A stretch of DNA of 64,000 nucleotides, taken from the NCBI RefSeq assembly GCF_001039005.1, contig NZ_LDWR01000031.1, positions 1 to 64,000 on the forward strand, given 5' to 3'. The notes below the pieces were generated by a model that ran no database searches, was not told where the DNA came from, and saw only the letters and a program-made list of their open reading frames with translations. This DNA is from Burkholderia cepacia. GTDB taxonomy: Bacteria > Pseudomonadota > Gammaproteobacteria > Burkholderiales > Burkholderiaceae. Of the stretch, positions 43,901-52,670 are shown in pieces. Within the stretch, counting starts at the first letter, position 1. Each line of letters starts with the position of its first letter. The position numbers and the translations under genes were made by a program.

Positions 43901-44066
43901 CGCGATCGGTACCGGCGTGCTGGGCGGCATGATTACCGCCACCGTGCTGGCCATTTTCTTCGTTCCGGTCTTCTTCGTGTTCGTGATGAGCATCCAGGAA
44001 CGCATCTCGGCATGGCGCGCATCCGGCAAGAAGCCCGCCACCGTGACCCACGAACAAGAAGGTTGA
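40923..44066 (+). CDS. RND multidrug efflux permease (AcrB/AdeB-type)
   Basis: A 1047-residue HAE1-family proton-driven exporter, with the twelve-helix plan and two large periplasmic loops. The proton-relay aspartates are in GIIVDDAIVVVENVE. The ends are typical: MSQFFIRRPVFAWVIALFIILLG, and a C-terminal cytoplasmic tail. Length is normal. It lies 20 bp after the adaptor and 4 bp before the outer-membrane factor, so the three act as one tripartite pump, probably exporting antibiotics and other amphiphiles. Confidence 0.96.
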   Translation: MSQFFIRRPVFAWVIALFIILLGLIAIPELPVARYPSVAPPTVTITATYPGATPQTMSDSVLSLIERELSGVRNLLYFESSADTSGQAQITATFKPGTDSAMAQVEVQNKLKSVEPRLPPVVRQNGVIVQSAATGFLLFVGLKSESGRYDENALADYMARNVVEDLRRVEGVGRVQLFGSEQAMRIWVDPQKLITYGLSMSDLTTAVSQQNVQIAPGSLGAAPALPGQRVTVPLTAQGQLTSPEQFAKIVLRANANGSKVVLGDVARVELGPQAFTFVNSENGKPATFAGVQLAPGANAVKTAEAVRAQLDMIAKTMPAGMTYSIPFDTAPFVKISIEKVIHTLLEAMVLVFLVMYLFLQNVRYTLIPAIVAPVAMLGTFTVMLMTGFSINVLTMFGMVLAIGIIVDDAIVVVENVERLMVEEGLSPKDATIKAMKEITGAIIGITLVLTAVFLPMAMSSGSVGVIYQQFTLSMAVSIMFSALLALTLTPALCATMLKPIEHGHHEKRGFFGWFNRRFDRLTDWYETRVGGLVGRTGRVMLLFVAISAALVFGFRMLPSSFLPEEDQGYFMTGFLLPADSTVERTGDVVKTLEKHLASRPAIQSSISIIGYGFSGLGSNAALNYAVLKDWDKREGSSTLEEAMRAQAAMGAVTEGTVMSLLPPAIDGLGTSSGFTMRLQDRANQGYAALKAAETKLLELAAQSKVVTGVYPDSLPVGTSVRLDIDREKAEALGVSFTTISDTLSAAMGSTYVNDFPNAGRMQQVIIQADAPARMQIENVMKLYVRNATGGMVPLSEVVHPVWSEAPLQMVRFQGYPSARISGGSAPGYSSGAAMAEMERLAAQLPPGFTVAWTGQSLQERESASQAPMLMALSMIVVFLVLAALYESWAIPLSVMLVVPLGLIGALGAVMLRGLPNDVFFKVGMITVIGLSAKNAILIVEFAKQLREEGMGLIEAAVQSSKLRLRPILMTSLAFGLGVVPLVIASGASSETQHAIGTGVLGGMITATVLAIFFVPVFFVFVMSIQERISAWRASGKKPATVTHEQEG

Positions 44067-44070
44067 TGCC

Positions 44071-45513
44071 ATGCGATTGCTCATTCTTTCCGCTGCGGTT
44101 TCCGCCGCCCTCGCGCTGTCGGCTTGCTCGATGGCACCCAAGCTGGTCAGGCCCGAGCTGCCGGTGCCGACCGCCTACACGACCGCTGCCGCGGCCGACC
44201 AGCACGCGAACGCGGCCGATCTCGGCTGGCGCACGATGTTCGGCGACCGTCGCCTGCAGCGCCTGATCGAGCTCGCGCTCGACAACAACCGCGACCTGCG
44301 CCTGGCCGCGCTGAACGTCCAGGCCGCCGAAGCGCAGTACGGCATCCAGCGTTCCGCGCGCCTGCCGTCGATCAGCGCCGGCGCGAGCTTCACGCGCGAG
44401 CGCACACCGGCCGACTCGCAATCGAACCCGCCGATATTCGAGACGACGCAGAACCAGTACGGCGTGAACGTCGGTGTCAGCGCGTTCGAGATCGACCTGT
44501 TCGGCCGCGTCAAGTCGCTGTCCGATGCGGCGTTCGCGCGCTACCTCGCGACCGATCACGGCCGCCGCGCGGTGCAGATCGCGCTCGTCGGCTCCGTGGC
44601 CAATGCGTATTTCGCCGAGCGCCTCGCGCAGGAACAACGCGCGCTGTCCGAACGCACGCTGAACGACTGGCGCCAGTCACTCGACCTCGCGCGCCGGCTC
44701 AAGCTCGCGGACCAGGCGAGCGGCGTCGACATCGCACAGGCCGAAGGTCAGGTCGCGAGCGCCAGCGCCGATCTCGAAGCGCGTTCGCGCGCCGTCGAGC
44801 AGGCGGGCAACGCGCTGCGGCTGCTGGTCGGCACCGACCTGCCGAAGAACCTGCCCGACCCGCTGTCGCTGGAGCGCCAGCCGGTGATGACGCAACTGCC
44901 GGCCGGCCTGCCGTCGGAATTGCTGTACCGTCGGCCGGACATCCAGCAGGCCGAGCAGAACCTCGTCGCCGCCAACGCCGACATCGGCGCGGCGCGCGCG
45001 GCGTTCTTCCCCCGCCTGTCGCTGACCTCGTCGATCGGCTTCCTGAGCCCGGGGCTGGGCAGCCTGTTCGCCGGCGGCCAGAACGTGTGGAGTTTTGCGC
45101 CGCAAGTCACGTTGCCGATTTTCCAGGGCGGCCGGCTGCGTTCCGAACTGAATCTCGCGGAAGTGCGCAAGTCCAGCGCGGTCGTCGAGTACGAACGATC
45201 GATCCAGACCGCGTTCCGCGAAGTGGCCGACGGTCTCGCCGGGCGCGAGACGTTCAGCCGCCAGATCGACGCGCAAACCAGGGTCGTCAAGAGCGCCGAG
45301 CGCCGTACCGATCTCGTGAACCTGCGCTATCGCGCCGGCATCGAGGATCGGCTGGAACTGCTCGACTCGCAACGGCAGCTGTATGCCGCGCGTCAGGCCT
45401 TGCTGGATCTGCGCAACGCCGAACTGGGCAACGCGGTCGCGCTCTACAAGGCGCTCGGTGGCGGCCTGGTCGACACCGATGTGCCTCCCGCCAACAACGT
45501 GGCGAACAACTGA
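44071..45513 (+). CDS. RND efflux outer-membrane factor lipoprotein (OprM/NodT-type)
   Basis: A 480-residue outer-membrane channel lipoprotein. The lipobox is ALSAC after an 18-residue signal. Two repeated helical-barrel halves are visible, with the family marks YGVNVGVSAFEIDLFG, ELLYRRPDIQQAEQNL and TLPIFQGGRLRSEL. It is the last pump gene. After its stop there are 113 bp before the response regulator gene. Confidence 0.95.
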   Translation: MRLLILSAAVSAALALSACSMAPKLVRPELPVPTAYTTAAAADQHANAADLGWRTMFGDRRLQRLIELALDNNRDLRLAALNVQAAEAQYGIQRSARLPSISAGASFTRERTPADSQSNPPIFETTQNQYGVNVGVSAFEIDLFGRVKSLSDAAFARYLATDHGRRAVQIALVGSVANAYFAERLAQEQRALSERTLNDWRQSLDLARRLKLADQASGVDIAQAEGQVASASADLEARSRAVEQAGNALRLLVGTDLPKNLPDPLSLERQPVMTQLPAGLPSELLYRRPDIQQAEQNLVAANADIGAARAAFFPRLSLTSSIGFLSPGLGSLFAGGQNVWSFAPQVTLPIFQGGRLRSELNLAEVRKSSAVVEYERSIQTAFREVADGLAGRETFSRQIDAQTRVVKSAERRTDLVNLRYRAGIEDRLELLDSQRQLYAARQALLDLRNAELGNAVALYKALGGGLVDTDVPPANNVANN

Positions 45514-45626
45514 GCAACAAGTCGTCGCCCTTCCGTTCGCGACGACTGAACGCACGGTGAAGTCCGGCGGCGCACGTGCCGCGCCGCCGGCCCGCCTACA
45601 GGTCACGCTCATTTCCGGTGAAACCC

Positions 45627-46316
45627 ATGAATCCATTGATACTAATCGCCGACGACGATCCGGAGATCGCCGAGATTCTCGACGCGTATCTCGCTCACGA
45701 CGGCTTTCGCACCTACCGTGTCGGTCACGGCCAGGCCGTGCTCGACGTGCAGCCCGTGCTGAAGCCCGACCTGATCCTGCTCGACATCATGATGCCGAAG
45801 AAGGACGGCTGGGAAGTCCTGGTCGAACTGCGCCGCCGCGGCGACACGCCGATCGTCATCATCACGGCGCTCGACCGCGAAATCGATCGTTTGCAGGGAT
45901 TGCGTTTCGGCGCGGACGACTACATCACGAAGCCGTTCAATCCAGCCGAGGTGGTCGCGCGTATCCGTGCGATCCTGCGTCGCTATGAAACAGCCACCTC
46001 GCGACGCTTCATCAGGGTCGGCAACCTTGAAATCGACATGCAAAGCTATCTGACAACGGTCCGCACGGACACCGGAGAAACCAGCGTCTCGCTGACGCTG
46101 ACTGAATTCCGGCTACTCGCTCACCTGGCCGGCTCGCCGAACCACGTGTTCACGCGTGGCGAACTGGTCGATGCCTGCCTCGCCGACGTGGATGCCCTCG
46201 AGCGTACGGTCGACAGTCATATCAGCCGGCTGCGCAAAAAGCTCGAATGCGCCGGCGCATCCAGAGTGCCCGAAGTGATGCGTGGAGTCGGCTATCGGCT
46301 ACGCGCCACCCAGTGA
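45627..46316 (+). CDS. OmpR-family response regulator (AdeR/BaeR-like)
   Basis: A 229-residue regulator. The receiver has acidic DDD near the start, phospho-acceptor Asp in LILLDIMMPKKDGW and Lys in YITKPF. The winged-helix domain ends with RTVDSHISRLRKKLE and GVGYRL. The start at 45627 gives a standard receiver N-terminus. It is separated from its likely kinase (38231) by the whole pump operon. The CTCCAT 11-bp repeats at 39.6, 46.8 and 50.5 kb are the best candidates for its sites. Confidence 0.92.
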   Translation: MNPLILIADDDPEIAEILDAYLAHDGFRTYRVGHGQAVLDVQPVLKPDLILLDIMMPKKDGWEVLVELRRRGDTPIVIITALDREIDRLQGLRFGADDYITKPFNPAEVVARIRAILRRYETATSRRFIRVGNLEIDMQSYLTTVRTDTGETSVSLTLTEFRLLAHLAGSPNHVFTRGELVDACLADVDALERTVDSHISRLRKKLECAGASRVPEVMRGVGYRLRATQ

Positions 46317-46573
46317 ACTCGCATCGTAAAACCTGGCGGCCTTTCGCATTGATCTGCGGCCTCCTGATCGCCACTATCGCGCTAACGATCGCGACCAGTT
46401 GGTTCGTCGTCTACGGTCTGGTCGTTGTCATTTCGTCTCCTGTGACCAACAACCCGATCGCAGCGTTGATCCGGGAGACGCAGAGCTATCTGCTCCTCGG
46501 CACCCTACTTCTTGCCGCGCTAGTGGCGACGGTCATCGACCTCGTCAAACTGGCGCGCACGGCAGGCTCGTAA
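46313..46573 (+). CDS. Small two-helix membrane protein coupled to the response regulator
   Basis: An 86-residue protein with two membrane segments (ALICGLLIATIALTIATSWFVVYGLVVVI and YLLLGTLLLAALVATVIDLV). The GTG start overlaps the regulator's stop as GTGA, so translation is coupled. I do not recognise a family. Small membrane proteins beside two-component systems sometimes tune the kinase, and this one is a candidate; that is inference. Confidence 0.6.
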   Translation: MNSHRKTWRPFALICGLLIATIALTIATSWFVVYGLVVVISSPVTNNPIAALIRETQSYLLLGTLLLAALVATVIDLVKLARTAGS

Positions 46574-46793
46574 TCCGTTGCGCCACAGTCGTCGCCCGTC
46601 CCCTTCCCCACGTGAAAAAACATTTCCTGAATCTGAAGTCCCCGCTCTTGCGTTGCTGCCCATTCGTTTCGACGAAAGGCCGGCGAAAGATAGCACTCCA
46701 ATCCAACCCTAGTTCGCCATTGTCGTAACAGATTGTGTGGGCCTGGAGAGCCACGCCAGCGGCTGCCAGGCAGCCTGCGATTTTTTATCCCGG

Positions 46794-46852
46794 CTCCATC
46801 ATTTCTCCATCAAACCGCACAAAAACATCCATCGAGGCGAAGCACACTGCGA
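46794..46852 (+). promoter_or_regulatory. CTCCAT repeat promoter, copy 2 (pqi operon)
   Basis: CTCCAT at 46794 and 46805, ATCCAT at 46827, and GCACACTGCGA at 46842: the same offsets (0, 11, 33, 48) as copy 1. The match runs across nearly 60 bp. It lies 41 bp before the pqiA ATG. The rest of 46574-46793 holds no supported gene. Confidence 0.72.
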
Positions 46853-46892
46853 CGCAATTCATCGAGTGCACGAGCACGAGCAACACGAACAC

Positions 46893-47519
46893 ATGGACAC
46901 GTTTCCGACCCTGATCGCCTGCGAGCATTGCGACAGCGTCTACCGGCGCCGCGCACTGGCGCCTCACGAGATCGCGCGTTGCGAACGGTGTTCGGCCGTG
47001 CTGTTTCGATCGAGCTGGCTCGATATCGACCGGTGGCTCGCGCTGGCGGTTGCGGCAGGCGTGGTCTTTGCCATCGCCAACCTCTGCCCGATCATGCGGA
47101 TCAGCGTGCAAGGGCTGCATAGCGAGGCCACGCTGTGGCAATCCGCGCTCGCGCTTGCCCGGGGGCTCGCCGCGCCGATCGCGATTCCGACGGCCTTTGC
47201 CATCGTGGTGGTGCCGTTCCTGCAGATCGCGACGCTGATCTGGTTGCTGGCCTTTGCCCGCGCGGGCCATCGCGCGCCCGCGTTCGGCCCGCTGATGCGA
47301 CTGCTCGTCGCGCTGCGACCGTGGAGCATGATCGAGGTCGGATTGCTCGGCATCCTCATCGCCATCATCAAGCTGTCCAGCATCATGCAGATCATTCCCG
47401 GCGCCGGCTTGTGGGCCACGGCAGTGCTGATGGTGCTGATCCCGCTGATCGCGGGTCACGATGCGCGCCAGCTATGGGACCGGGTCGTGCCGGTGGAACC
47501 CGTCGAAGGTCGCCCGTGA
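46893..47519 (+). CDS. pqiA: PqiA-family membrane protein, first half
   Basis: A 208-residue inner-membrane protein with an N-terminal zinc-ribbon-like pair (CEHC near residue 10 and CERC near residue 32) and four membrane helices. It matches one half of the long PqiA of enteric bacteria, which holds two such domains; here each half is a separate gene. PqiA is the membrane partner of the MCE protein PqiB in phospholipid movement between membranes. The ATG at 46893 is the closest to the first CxxC. It overlaps the next gene as GTGA. Confidence 0.88.
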   Translation: MDTFPTLIACEHCDSVYRRRALAPHEIARCERCSAVLFRSSWLDIDRWLALAVAAGVVFAIANLCPIMRISVQGLHSEATLWQSALALARGLAAPIAIPTAFAIVVVPFLQIATLIWLLAFARAGHRAPAFGPLMRLLVALRPWSMIEVGLLGILIAIIKLSSIMQIIPGAGLWATAVLMVLIPLIAGHDARQLWDRVVPVEPVEGRP

Positions 47520-48163
47520 GCCTGCCCGTGCGCGCCAGTCAGCTGGGCATGATCGGGTGCCATGCGTGCGGCCTTGTCTGCCGCACGTCTGCACCCGCCG
47601 GGCAGGATGCGGTTCCGCACGTCGCCGAAACGGAACGCTGCCCGCGGTGCGGGTCCGCGCTGCACGCCCGTCGTTCGAACAGCATCGTGCGCGCCTGGGC
47701 GCTCCTGATCGCCAGCCTGATCTTCTACATCCCGGCCAACCTGTTGCCGGTGATGCGCACCACGCTGCTCGGCAGCCACAGCGAATCCACGATCCTCAGC
47801 GGCGTCGTGGTGTTCTGGAAAGCCGGCTCGTACGGCATTGCGTCCGTCATCTTCATCGCGAGCGTCGTCGTGCCGTGCACGAAGTTCCTCGCGATCGGCA
47901 TGTTGCTCGTCACGACGGGTCGGCGCAGCGTGTCGGCCATGCGCGAGCGGACCGTGCTGTACCGCGCGGTCGAACTGGTTGGCTACTGGTCGATGCTCGA
48001 CGTGCTGGTCGTCGCGATCATCTGTGCGCTGGTGAAGTTCGGTCCGCTGTCCGAGATCGAGCCGCGCGCCGGCATTTTGTTTTTCGGCATGGTCGTCATT
48101 CTCACGATGCTGTCTGCGATGAGTTTTGACCCACGCCTCATTTGGGACGCCGAGGAAGCATGA
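47516..48163 (+). CDS. pqiA: PqiA-family membrane protein, second half
   Basis: A 215-residue protein with CHAC near residue 14 and CPRC near residue 42, then four helices with FYIPANLLPVMRTTLLG, typical of the PqiA C-terminal half. The GTG start at 47516 overlaps the stop of the first half, and its own stop overlaps the start of pqiB as ATGA. The two halves are therefore expected in equal amounts. Confidence 0.88.
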   Translation: MSLPVRASQLGMIGCHACGLVCRTSAPAGQDAVPHVAETERCPRCGSALHARRSNSIVRAWALLIASLIFYIPANLLPVMRTTLLGSHSESTILSGVVVFWKAGSYGIASVIFIASVVVPCTKFLAIGMLLVTTGRRSVSAMRERTVLYRAVELVGYWSMLDVLVVAIICALVKFGPLSEIEPRAGILFFGMVVILTMLSAMSFDPRLIWDAEEA

Positions 48164-49830
48164 ATCCTGCATCTGACCCGCAAGGCCTCGAACCCCACGA
48201 CCCGCCCGTGACACGCAACCGTATGCGGCTATCGCTCGTCTGGCTCGTGCCGCTCGTCGCGGCTCTGATCGGCCTGTCGATGGTGATACACGCGTGGTTG
48301 TCCGTCGGACCGGAAATCACGATCACGTTCAGCACCGCGCAAGGCCTCGAGGCCGGCAAGACGCCCGTCAAGTACAAGGACGTCGTGATCGGCACCGTGA
48401 CCGCCATTTCGCTGAGCGACGACAGTTCACACGTGGTCGCGACGGTTTCGTTCGTGAAGAATGCGCGCAACCTCATTCGCGACGGCACGCGCTTCTGGGT
48501 CGTGCGGCCCCGTATCGGCATGAGTGGCGTATCGGGCATCGATACGCTGTTCTCCGGCGCGTATATCGGCATGGACACGGGCCGCTCCGACAAGGCGCGC
48601 AAAGCCTACACCGGGCTCGAAACGCCGCCTACCGTCATCAACGGCACGCCGGGGACGAGCTTCGCGTTGCGGGCCACCGATCTCGGCTCGCTCGATATCG
48701 GCTCGCCGGTCTACTACCGCCATCTGATGGTAGGCCACGTGGCGTCGTACAAGCTCGACATGCAAAGTCGCGACATGTACCTGCAGGTGTTCATCGATAC
48801 GCCGTACGATCGCCTGGTGACGACCGATGCGCGCTTCTGGAATGCGAGCGGCATGGATCTTTCGCTCGACGCGAACGGCCTGAAGTTGAAAACCCAGTCG
48901 GTCGCGACGATCGTGGGCGGCGGCATCGCGTTCGCGACACCGGAAGACGGCGGCACGACGGCCGCCCCTGCCGGCACCCTGTTTACGCTCGCCGTCGACG
49001 AAGCTGCCGCGATGGCCGCTCCGGACGGTCCGTCCCAGCTCATCCGACTGCGTTTCGAACAGCCGTTGCGTGGGCTCGCGGTCGGGGCACCGGTGGAATT
49101 TTCCGGCATCGAAATGGGCAAGGTCGTCTCGACCCAGCTCGACTTCGACCGTGCCGCGCAGCGCTTCCAGTCCATCGTCATGGTCAAGGTCTATCCGTAT
49201 CGGCTCGGCCCCGTCGTCGAGAAACTGCAGAAGACCGAAGGCAACGGCAATCCGCGCGCGGCCCAGTTCCTCGCGGGCCTGGTCGAGCATGGGCTCCGGG
49301 CGGAAACGCGTACCGGCAACCTGCTGACGGGTCAGCTCTACATTTCGTTCGATTTCGTGAAGAACGCGCCGAAGGTGCCGTTCGACGCCAATGCCACGCC
49401 GCTGACCCTGCCCACCGTCACGAGTACGTTCGACAAGCTGCCGGAGCAGATCGCGGACATCGTCGACAAGATCAACAAGATGCCGCTGGATTCGATCGGC
49501 AAGCATGTCGATTCGAGCCTGACGAACCTGGACGCGACGCTCAGGCAGGTCAACGGCCAGCTGCTGCCGTCGACGACGCGCGCACTCGACCAGGCGAACC
49601 AGACGTTCGGCGCGTTGCGCCAGGGCATCGCCGAGGACGGCCCGCTACAGGAAAACCTGGCGAACACGCTGACCGAAGTCCAGCGTACCGCGCGATCGTT
49701 GCGCACGCTGACCGACATGCTGGGCCGCCGTCCCGAATCGCTGCTCCGGGGAACCGGGGCCGATCGTGCACCGTTCGCGCCTGCCGACACTTCAACCCAG
49801 CCTGTCCAGCAGGAGCCACGACAACCATGA
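48160..49830 (+). CDS. pqiB: PqiB-family MCE protein
   Basis: A 556-residue protein with one N-terminal membrane anchor (SLVWLVPLVAALIGLSMVIHAW) and three MCE domains in tandem (about residues 45-140, 160-250 and 285-380), followed by a helical C-terminal part. MCE domains stack as hexamers to make a periplasm-spanning tube for lipids. The start at 48160 overlaps the preceding stop. It belongs to the operon pqiA-pqiA-pqiB-pqiC. Confidence 0.94.
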   Translation: MNPASDPQGLEPHDPPVTRNRMRLSLVWLVPLVAALIGLSMVIHAWLSVGPEITITFSTAQGLEAGKTPVKYKDVVIGTVTAISLSDDSSHVVATVSFVKNARNLIRDGTRFWVVRPRIGMSGVSGIDTLFSGAYIGMDTGRSDKARKAYTGLETPPTVINGTPGTSFALRATDLGSLDIGSPVYYRHLMVGHVASYKLDMQSRDMYLQVFIDTPYDRLVTTDARFWNASGMDLSLDANGLKLKTQSVATIVGGGIAFATPEDGGTTAAPAGTLFTLAVDEAAAMAAPDGPSQLIRLRFEQPLRGLAVGAPVEFSGIEMGKVVSTQLDFDRAAQRFQSIVMVKVYPYRLGPVVEKLQKTEGNGNPRAAQFLAGLVEHGLRAETRTGNLLTGQLYISFDFVKNAPKVPFDANATPLTLPTVTSTFDKLPEQIADIVDKINKMPLDSIGKHVDSSLTNLDATLRQVNGQLLPSTTRALDQANQTFGALRQGIAEDGPLQENLANTLTEVQRTARSLRTLTDMLGRRPESLLRGTGADRAPFAPADTSTQPVQQEPRQP

Positions 49831-50456
49831 GCTTCCCGATTCGCGCCAAGACGATCGCCCTGGGCACCGGTGCCGTCATCGCGCTGACCGCCTGCGCGTC
49901 GAACCCGGTGCATTACTACACGCTCGTCTCGCCGGCCACGTCCGCGACGGCGACGACCGCGCGCGGCACCGCGCCGCTGGCGATCAATGTGTTGCCGGTC
50001 GGCATACCCGCCCAGCTCGACCAGCAGCAGATGGTCGTTCGCAGAGGCACGGGCACCGCGGTGATACTCGATAACGAACGCTGGGTCGCACCGCTCGGCG
50101 ACGAACTGCGCGCGGCGCTTTCGTCGGCACTCGTCGAGCAACTGGGCGCGCGCAACGTCACCGGCCTGCCGCGCCCGCCGAACCAGACCGTCATGAGCAT
50201 CCGCACGCAGGTGCGCCGCTTCGACGCGTGGCCCGGGAGCAGAGCCCAGTTCGAAGCCGACTGGGTCGTCGGCGTGCAGCAGGACACGCCGGGCCCGCGC
50301 ATTTCGTGCAGCACGCGGCTCAACGAGGCCGCCCCTGGAAGCTATGCCGACATGGTGCGCGTGCAACAGCTCATGATCGAGCTGTTCGCCGCCCGGATCG
50401 CGAGCGCCGTGCGCAGCTTCGGCAGCGGGCGCCCTGCCTGTCCCGCCGATTCGTAA
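49827..50456 (+). CDS. pqiC: PqiC-family outer-membrane lipoprotein
   Basis: A 209-residue lipoprotein (lipobox ALTAC) of the PqiC/ABC-type transport auxiliary family, with VHYYTLVSP near the mature start. PqiC sits at the outer membrane and docks the PqiB tube. AGGAGCC precedes the ATG, which overlaps the pqiB stop as ATGA. It is the last gene in the operon. Confidence 0.9.
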   Translation: MSFPIRAKTIALGTGAVIALTACASNPVHYYTLVSPATSATATTARGTAPLAINVLPVGIPAQLDQQQMVVRRGTGTAVILDNERWVAPLGDELRAALSSALVEQLGARNVTGLPRPPNQTVMSIRTQVRRFDAWPGSRAQFEADWVVGVQQDTPGPRISCSTRLNEAAPGSYADMVRVQQLMIELFAARIASAVRSFGSGRPACPADS

Positions 50457-50540
50457 TTCATTCCGCCCAAGGTTCACAAATTCATAGTGTGAATTGCACG
50501 ATCGGTGATAGCAGCGCCGACTGTTCGTGCGCCATGTCCA

Positions 50541-50609
50541 CTCCATATCGTTGCCACCTGTTCTCCATCAAAACGCAAACTTCGCCCAGTACGCTTCGTG
50601 CAACCGAAA
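50541..50609 (+). promoter_or_regulatory. CTCCAT repeat promoter, copy 3 (glutamate-synthase-like gene)
   Basis: CTCCAT at 50541 and 50563 (22 bp apart, twice 11), with CAACCGAAA at about 50601-50609 matching the AACCGAAA that follows GCACACTGCG in copy 1. It is weaker than the other two copies. The rest of the 334-bp gap holds no supported gene. Confidence 0.5.
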
Positions 50610-50790
50610 GGTCGACTGAAACCGTCGGACATCTCGGCCCGACGCCCAGGATCCAGATCAGGCGTCGCCGCCGTCGTTCCTGAAGCCGACCCAGCCTATT
50701 GCGGCGTCGTGGCTGGATTGAAAGCGCCTGATGCCCCCGATCAACCTCCCACAGTCCCTCGCGGCGCTCGGTCTTTCTCATGGAGTTCTA

Positions 50791-52410
50791 ATGTTCAGCA
50801 AACGCTACCTTGCGATGTGGTGCGTGGTCCTTTTCTTCGCTGCCGTTGCCATCCTCGTGGCCCGGCAGGCGATCTCGTGGTTGTGGCTCATTCCTGTCAC
50901 CGCGCTGATCGTTCTCGGCATGTCCGACATGCGGCAGCACCGGCACGCGATCCTGCGCAATTATCCACTCGCGGGCCACCTGCGTTTCCTGTCCGAGTTC
51001 ATTCGTCCGGCCGTGCGTCAGTACTTCATCGAGGGCGACACCGATGAGAAGCCGTTCTCGCATGTGCAGCGCAGCCTTGTCTACCAGCGAGCAAAGAACG
51101 TCGGGGACAAGCGGCCGTTCGGCACCAAGCTCGATGTGAAGATCGTCGCGCACCAGTGGATCGATCATTCGCTCGTGCCGACACAGCTCGACGGGCACGA
51201 TTTCCGGATCCGCGTCGGCGCGTCGCGCCGGCAGTCGTACGACATGTCGATCTTCAACATCTCGGCGATGAGCTTTGGCGCGCTGTCGGCGAATGCGATC
51301 CGCGCCCTCAATCGCGGCGCGAAGCAAGGCAGCTTCGCGCACGACACGGGTGAAGGGTCCATTTCGCCGTACCATCGCGAACACGGCGGCGACCTCATTT
51401 GGGAAATCGGCTCGGGCTACTTTGGTTGCCGGAATTCGGATGGCACATTCAACCCGGATCGGTTCGCGCAGCAAGCGCGCGAGGTGCAGGTGAAGATGAT
51501 CGAGGTGAAGCTGTCGCAGGGCGCGAAGCCCGGTCACGGTGGCATCCTCTCCGCAGCGAAAGTGACGCGCGAAATCGCCGAGACTCGCGGCATCCCGATG
51601 GGGAAGGACTGCATCTCGCCGTCTGCGCACTCGGCGTTCGCGACGCCTCGCGAACTGCTCGCCTTCATTGACCAACTGCGCGATCTTTCGGGTGGCAAAC
51701 CGACCGGCTTCAAGCTGTGTATCGGACATCCTTGGGAGTTCTTCGGCATTGCAAAAGCCATGTTGGAAACCGGCATCGTGCCTGATTTCATCGTGGTCGA
51801 CGGTGCGGAAGGTGGCACCGGCGCCGCGCCGCTCGAATTCACCGACCACGTTGGCATGCCGCTTCAGGAAGGCTTGCTGATCGTGCACAACACGTTAGTC
51901 GGGATCGGCTTGCGTGATCAGGTGAAGCTCGGTGCAAGTGGCAAGATCATCACCGCATTCGACATCGCACGCACGCTCGCGATCGACGCGGACTGGGTCA
52001 ACTCGGCACGCGGCTTCATGTTCGCAGTCGGCTGTATCCAGGCGCAGCACTGCGATACGGGCCGCTGCCCGACGGGCGTCGCGACCCAGGATCCCGCTCG
52101 CCAGCGCGCGCTCGTGGTGCCCGACAAGGCGGAACGCGTCCACAATTTCCACCGCAATACGCTGCACGCGTTGCAGGAACTGGTGCAAGCGGCGGGCCTT
52201 GAACACCCGTCCGAGTTGCGCGCGCATCACATTGTCCAGCGCGTCACGCCGCACCAGATCGATCTTTTGTCGTCGCTGCTCGAGTATCTGAAGCCAGATG
52301 TGTTGCTGGGTGACGGGCCCTTTGGGTCCGCGCTGTATGACACGTGGTGGCCAGTAGCGCGCGGCGATTCGTTCTCGCCGGGAAAGGTTGTTTACGAGCG
52401 ACTCGGGTAA
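50791..52410 (+). CDS. FMN-binding glutamate-synthase-family protein
   Basis: A 539-residue protein with one or two N-terminal membrane helices (residues about 5-45) followed by a glutamate-synthase-type FMN barrel. Visible marks are SIFNISAMSFGALSANAIRALNRGAK, EGSISPYHR, KLSQGAKPGHGG, and the Fe-S-like cysteines in GCIQAQHCDTGRCPTGVATQDP. It lacks the glutaminase domain, so it is not a classical glutamate synthase; relatives of this stand-alone type have no settled reaction. TGGAG precedes the ATG. It stands alone after pqiC and has the third CTCCAT promoter. Confidence 0.88.
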   Translation: MFSKRYLAMWCVVLFFAAVAILVARQAISWLWLIPVTALIVLGMSDMRQHRHAILRNYPLAGHLRFLSEFIRPAVRQYFIEGDTDEKPFSHVQRSLVYQRAKNVGDKRPFGTKLDVKIVAHQWIDHSLVPTQLDGHDFRIRVGASRRQSYDMSIFNISAMSFGALSANAIRALNRGAKQGSFAHDTGEGSISPYHREHGGDLIWEIGSGYFGCRNSDGTFNPDRFAQQAREVQVKMIEVKLSQGAKPGHGGILSAAKVTREIAETRGIPMGKDCISPSAHSAFATPRELLAFIDQLRDLSGGKPTGFKLCIGHPWEFFGIAKAMLETGIVPDFIVVDGAEGGTGAAPLEFTDHVGMPLQEGLLIVHNTLVGIGLRDQVKLGASGKIITAFDIARTLAIDADWVNSARGFMFAVGCIQAQHCDTGRCPTGVATQDPARQRALVVPDKAERVHNFHRNTLHALQELVQAAGLEHPSELRAHHIVQRVTPHQIDLLSSLLEYLKPDVLLGDGPFGSALYDTWWPVARGDSFSPGKVVYERLG

Positions 52411-52670
52411 TGCGCCGAACTGATGGATGCAACGTCGATGCTGCGCAGAGGGCGCCTTGGAAACCGGGCTGTTGCGCCCCTCACCAGCGATGATCGCAAC
52501 AGATCGAGGTGGATCGACGTGCAACAAACCCCAGCCGAGAAACTCGATATTCTGTGAGTAGCCCACCTGTACTACGCCTAGAAATATAAGAGAAGCGTAG
52601 AACCAAGCGACGCAACACGGTCCCTCAAGTACCAAGATTCATTAATTTGTGTTGTAGCAGCCATATCCTA

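Noticed and set aside
40767..44141. Long minus-strand open frame opposite the RND permease
   Set aside because: Composition is typical of an antisense shadow (many Arg, His, Gln, Asp), without any motif, and it lies wholly over the pump genes.
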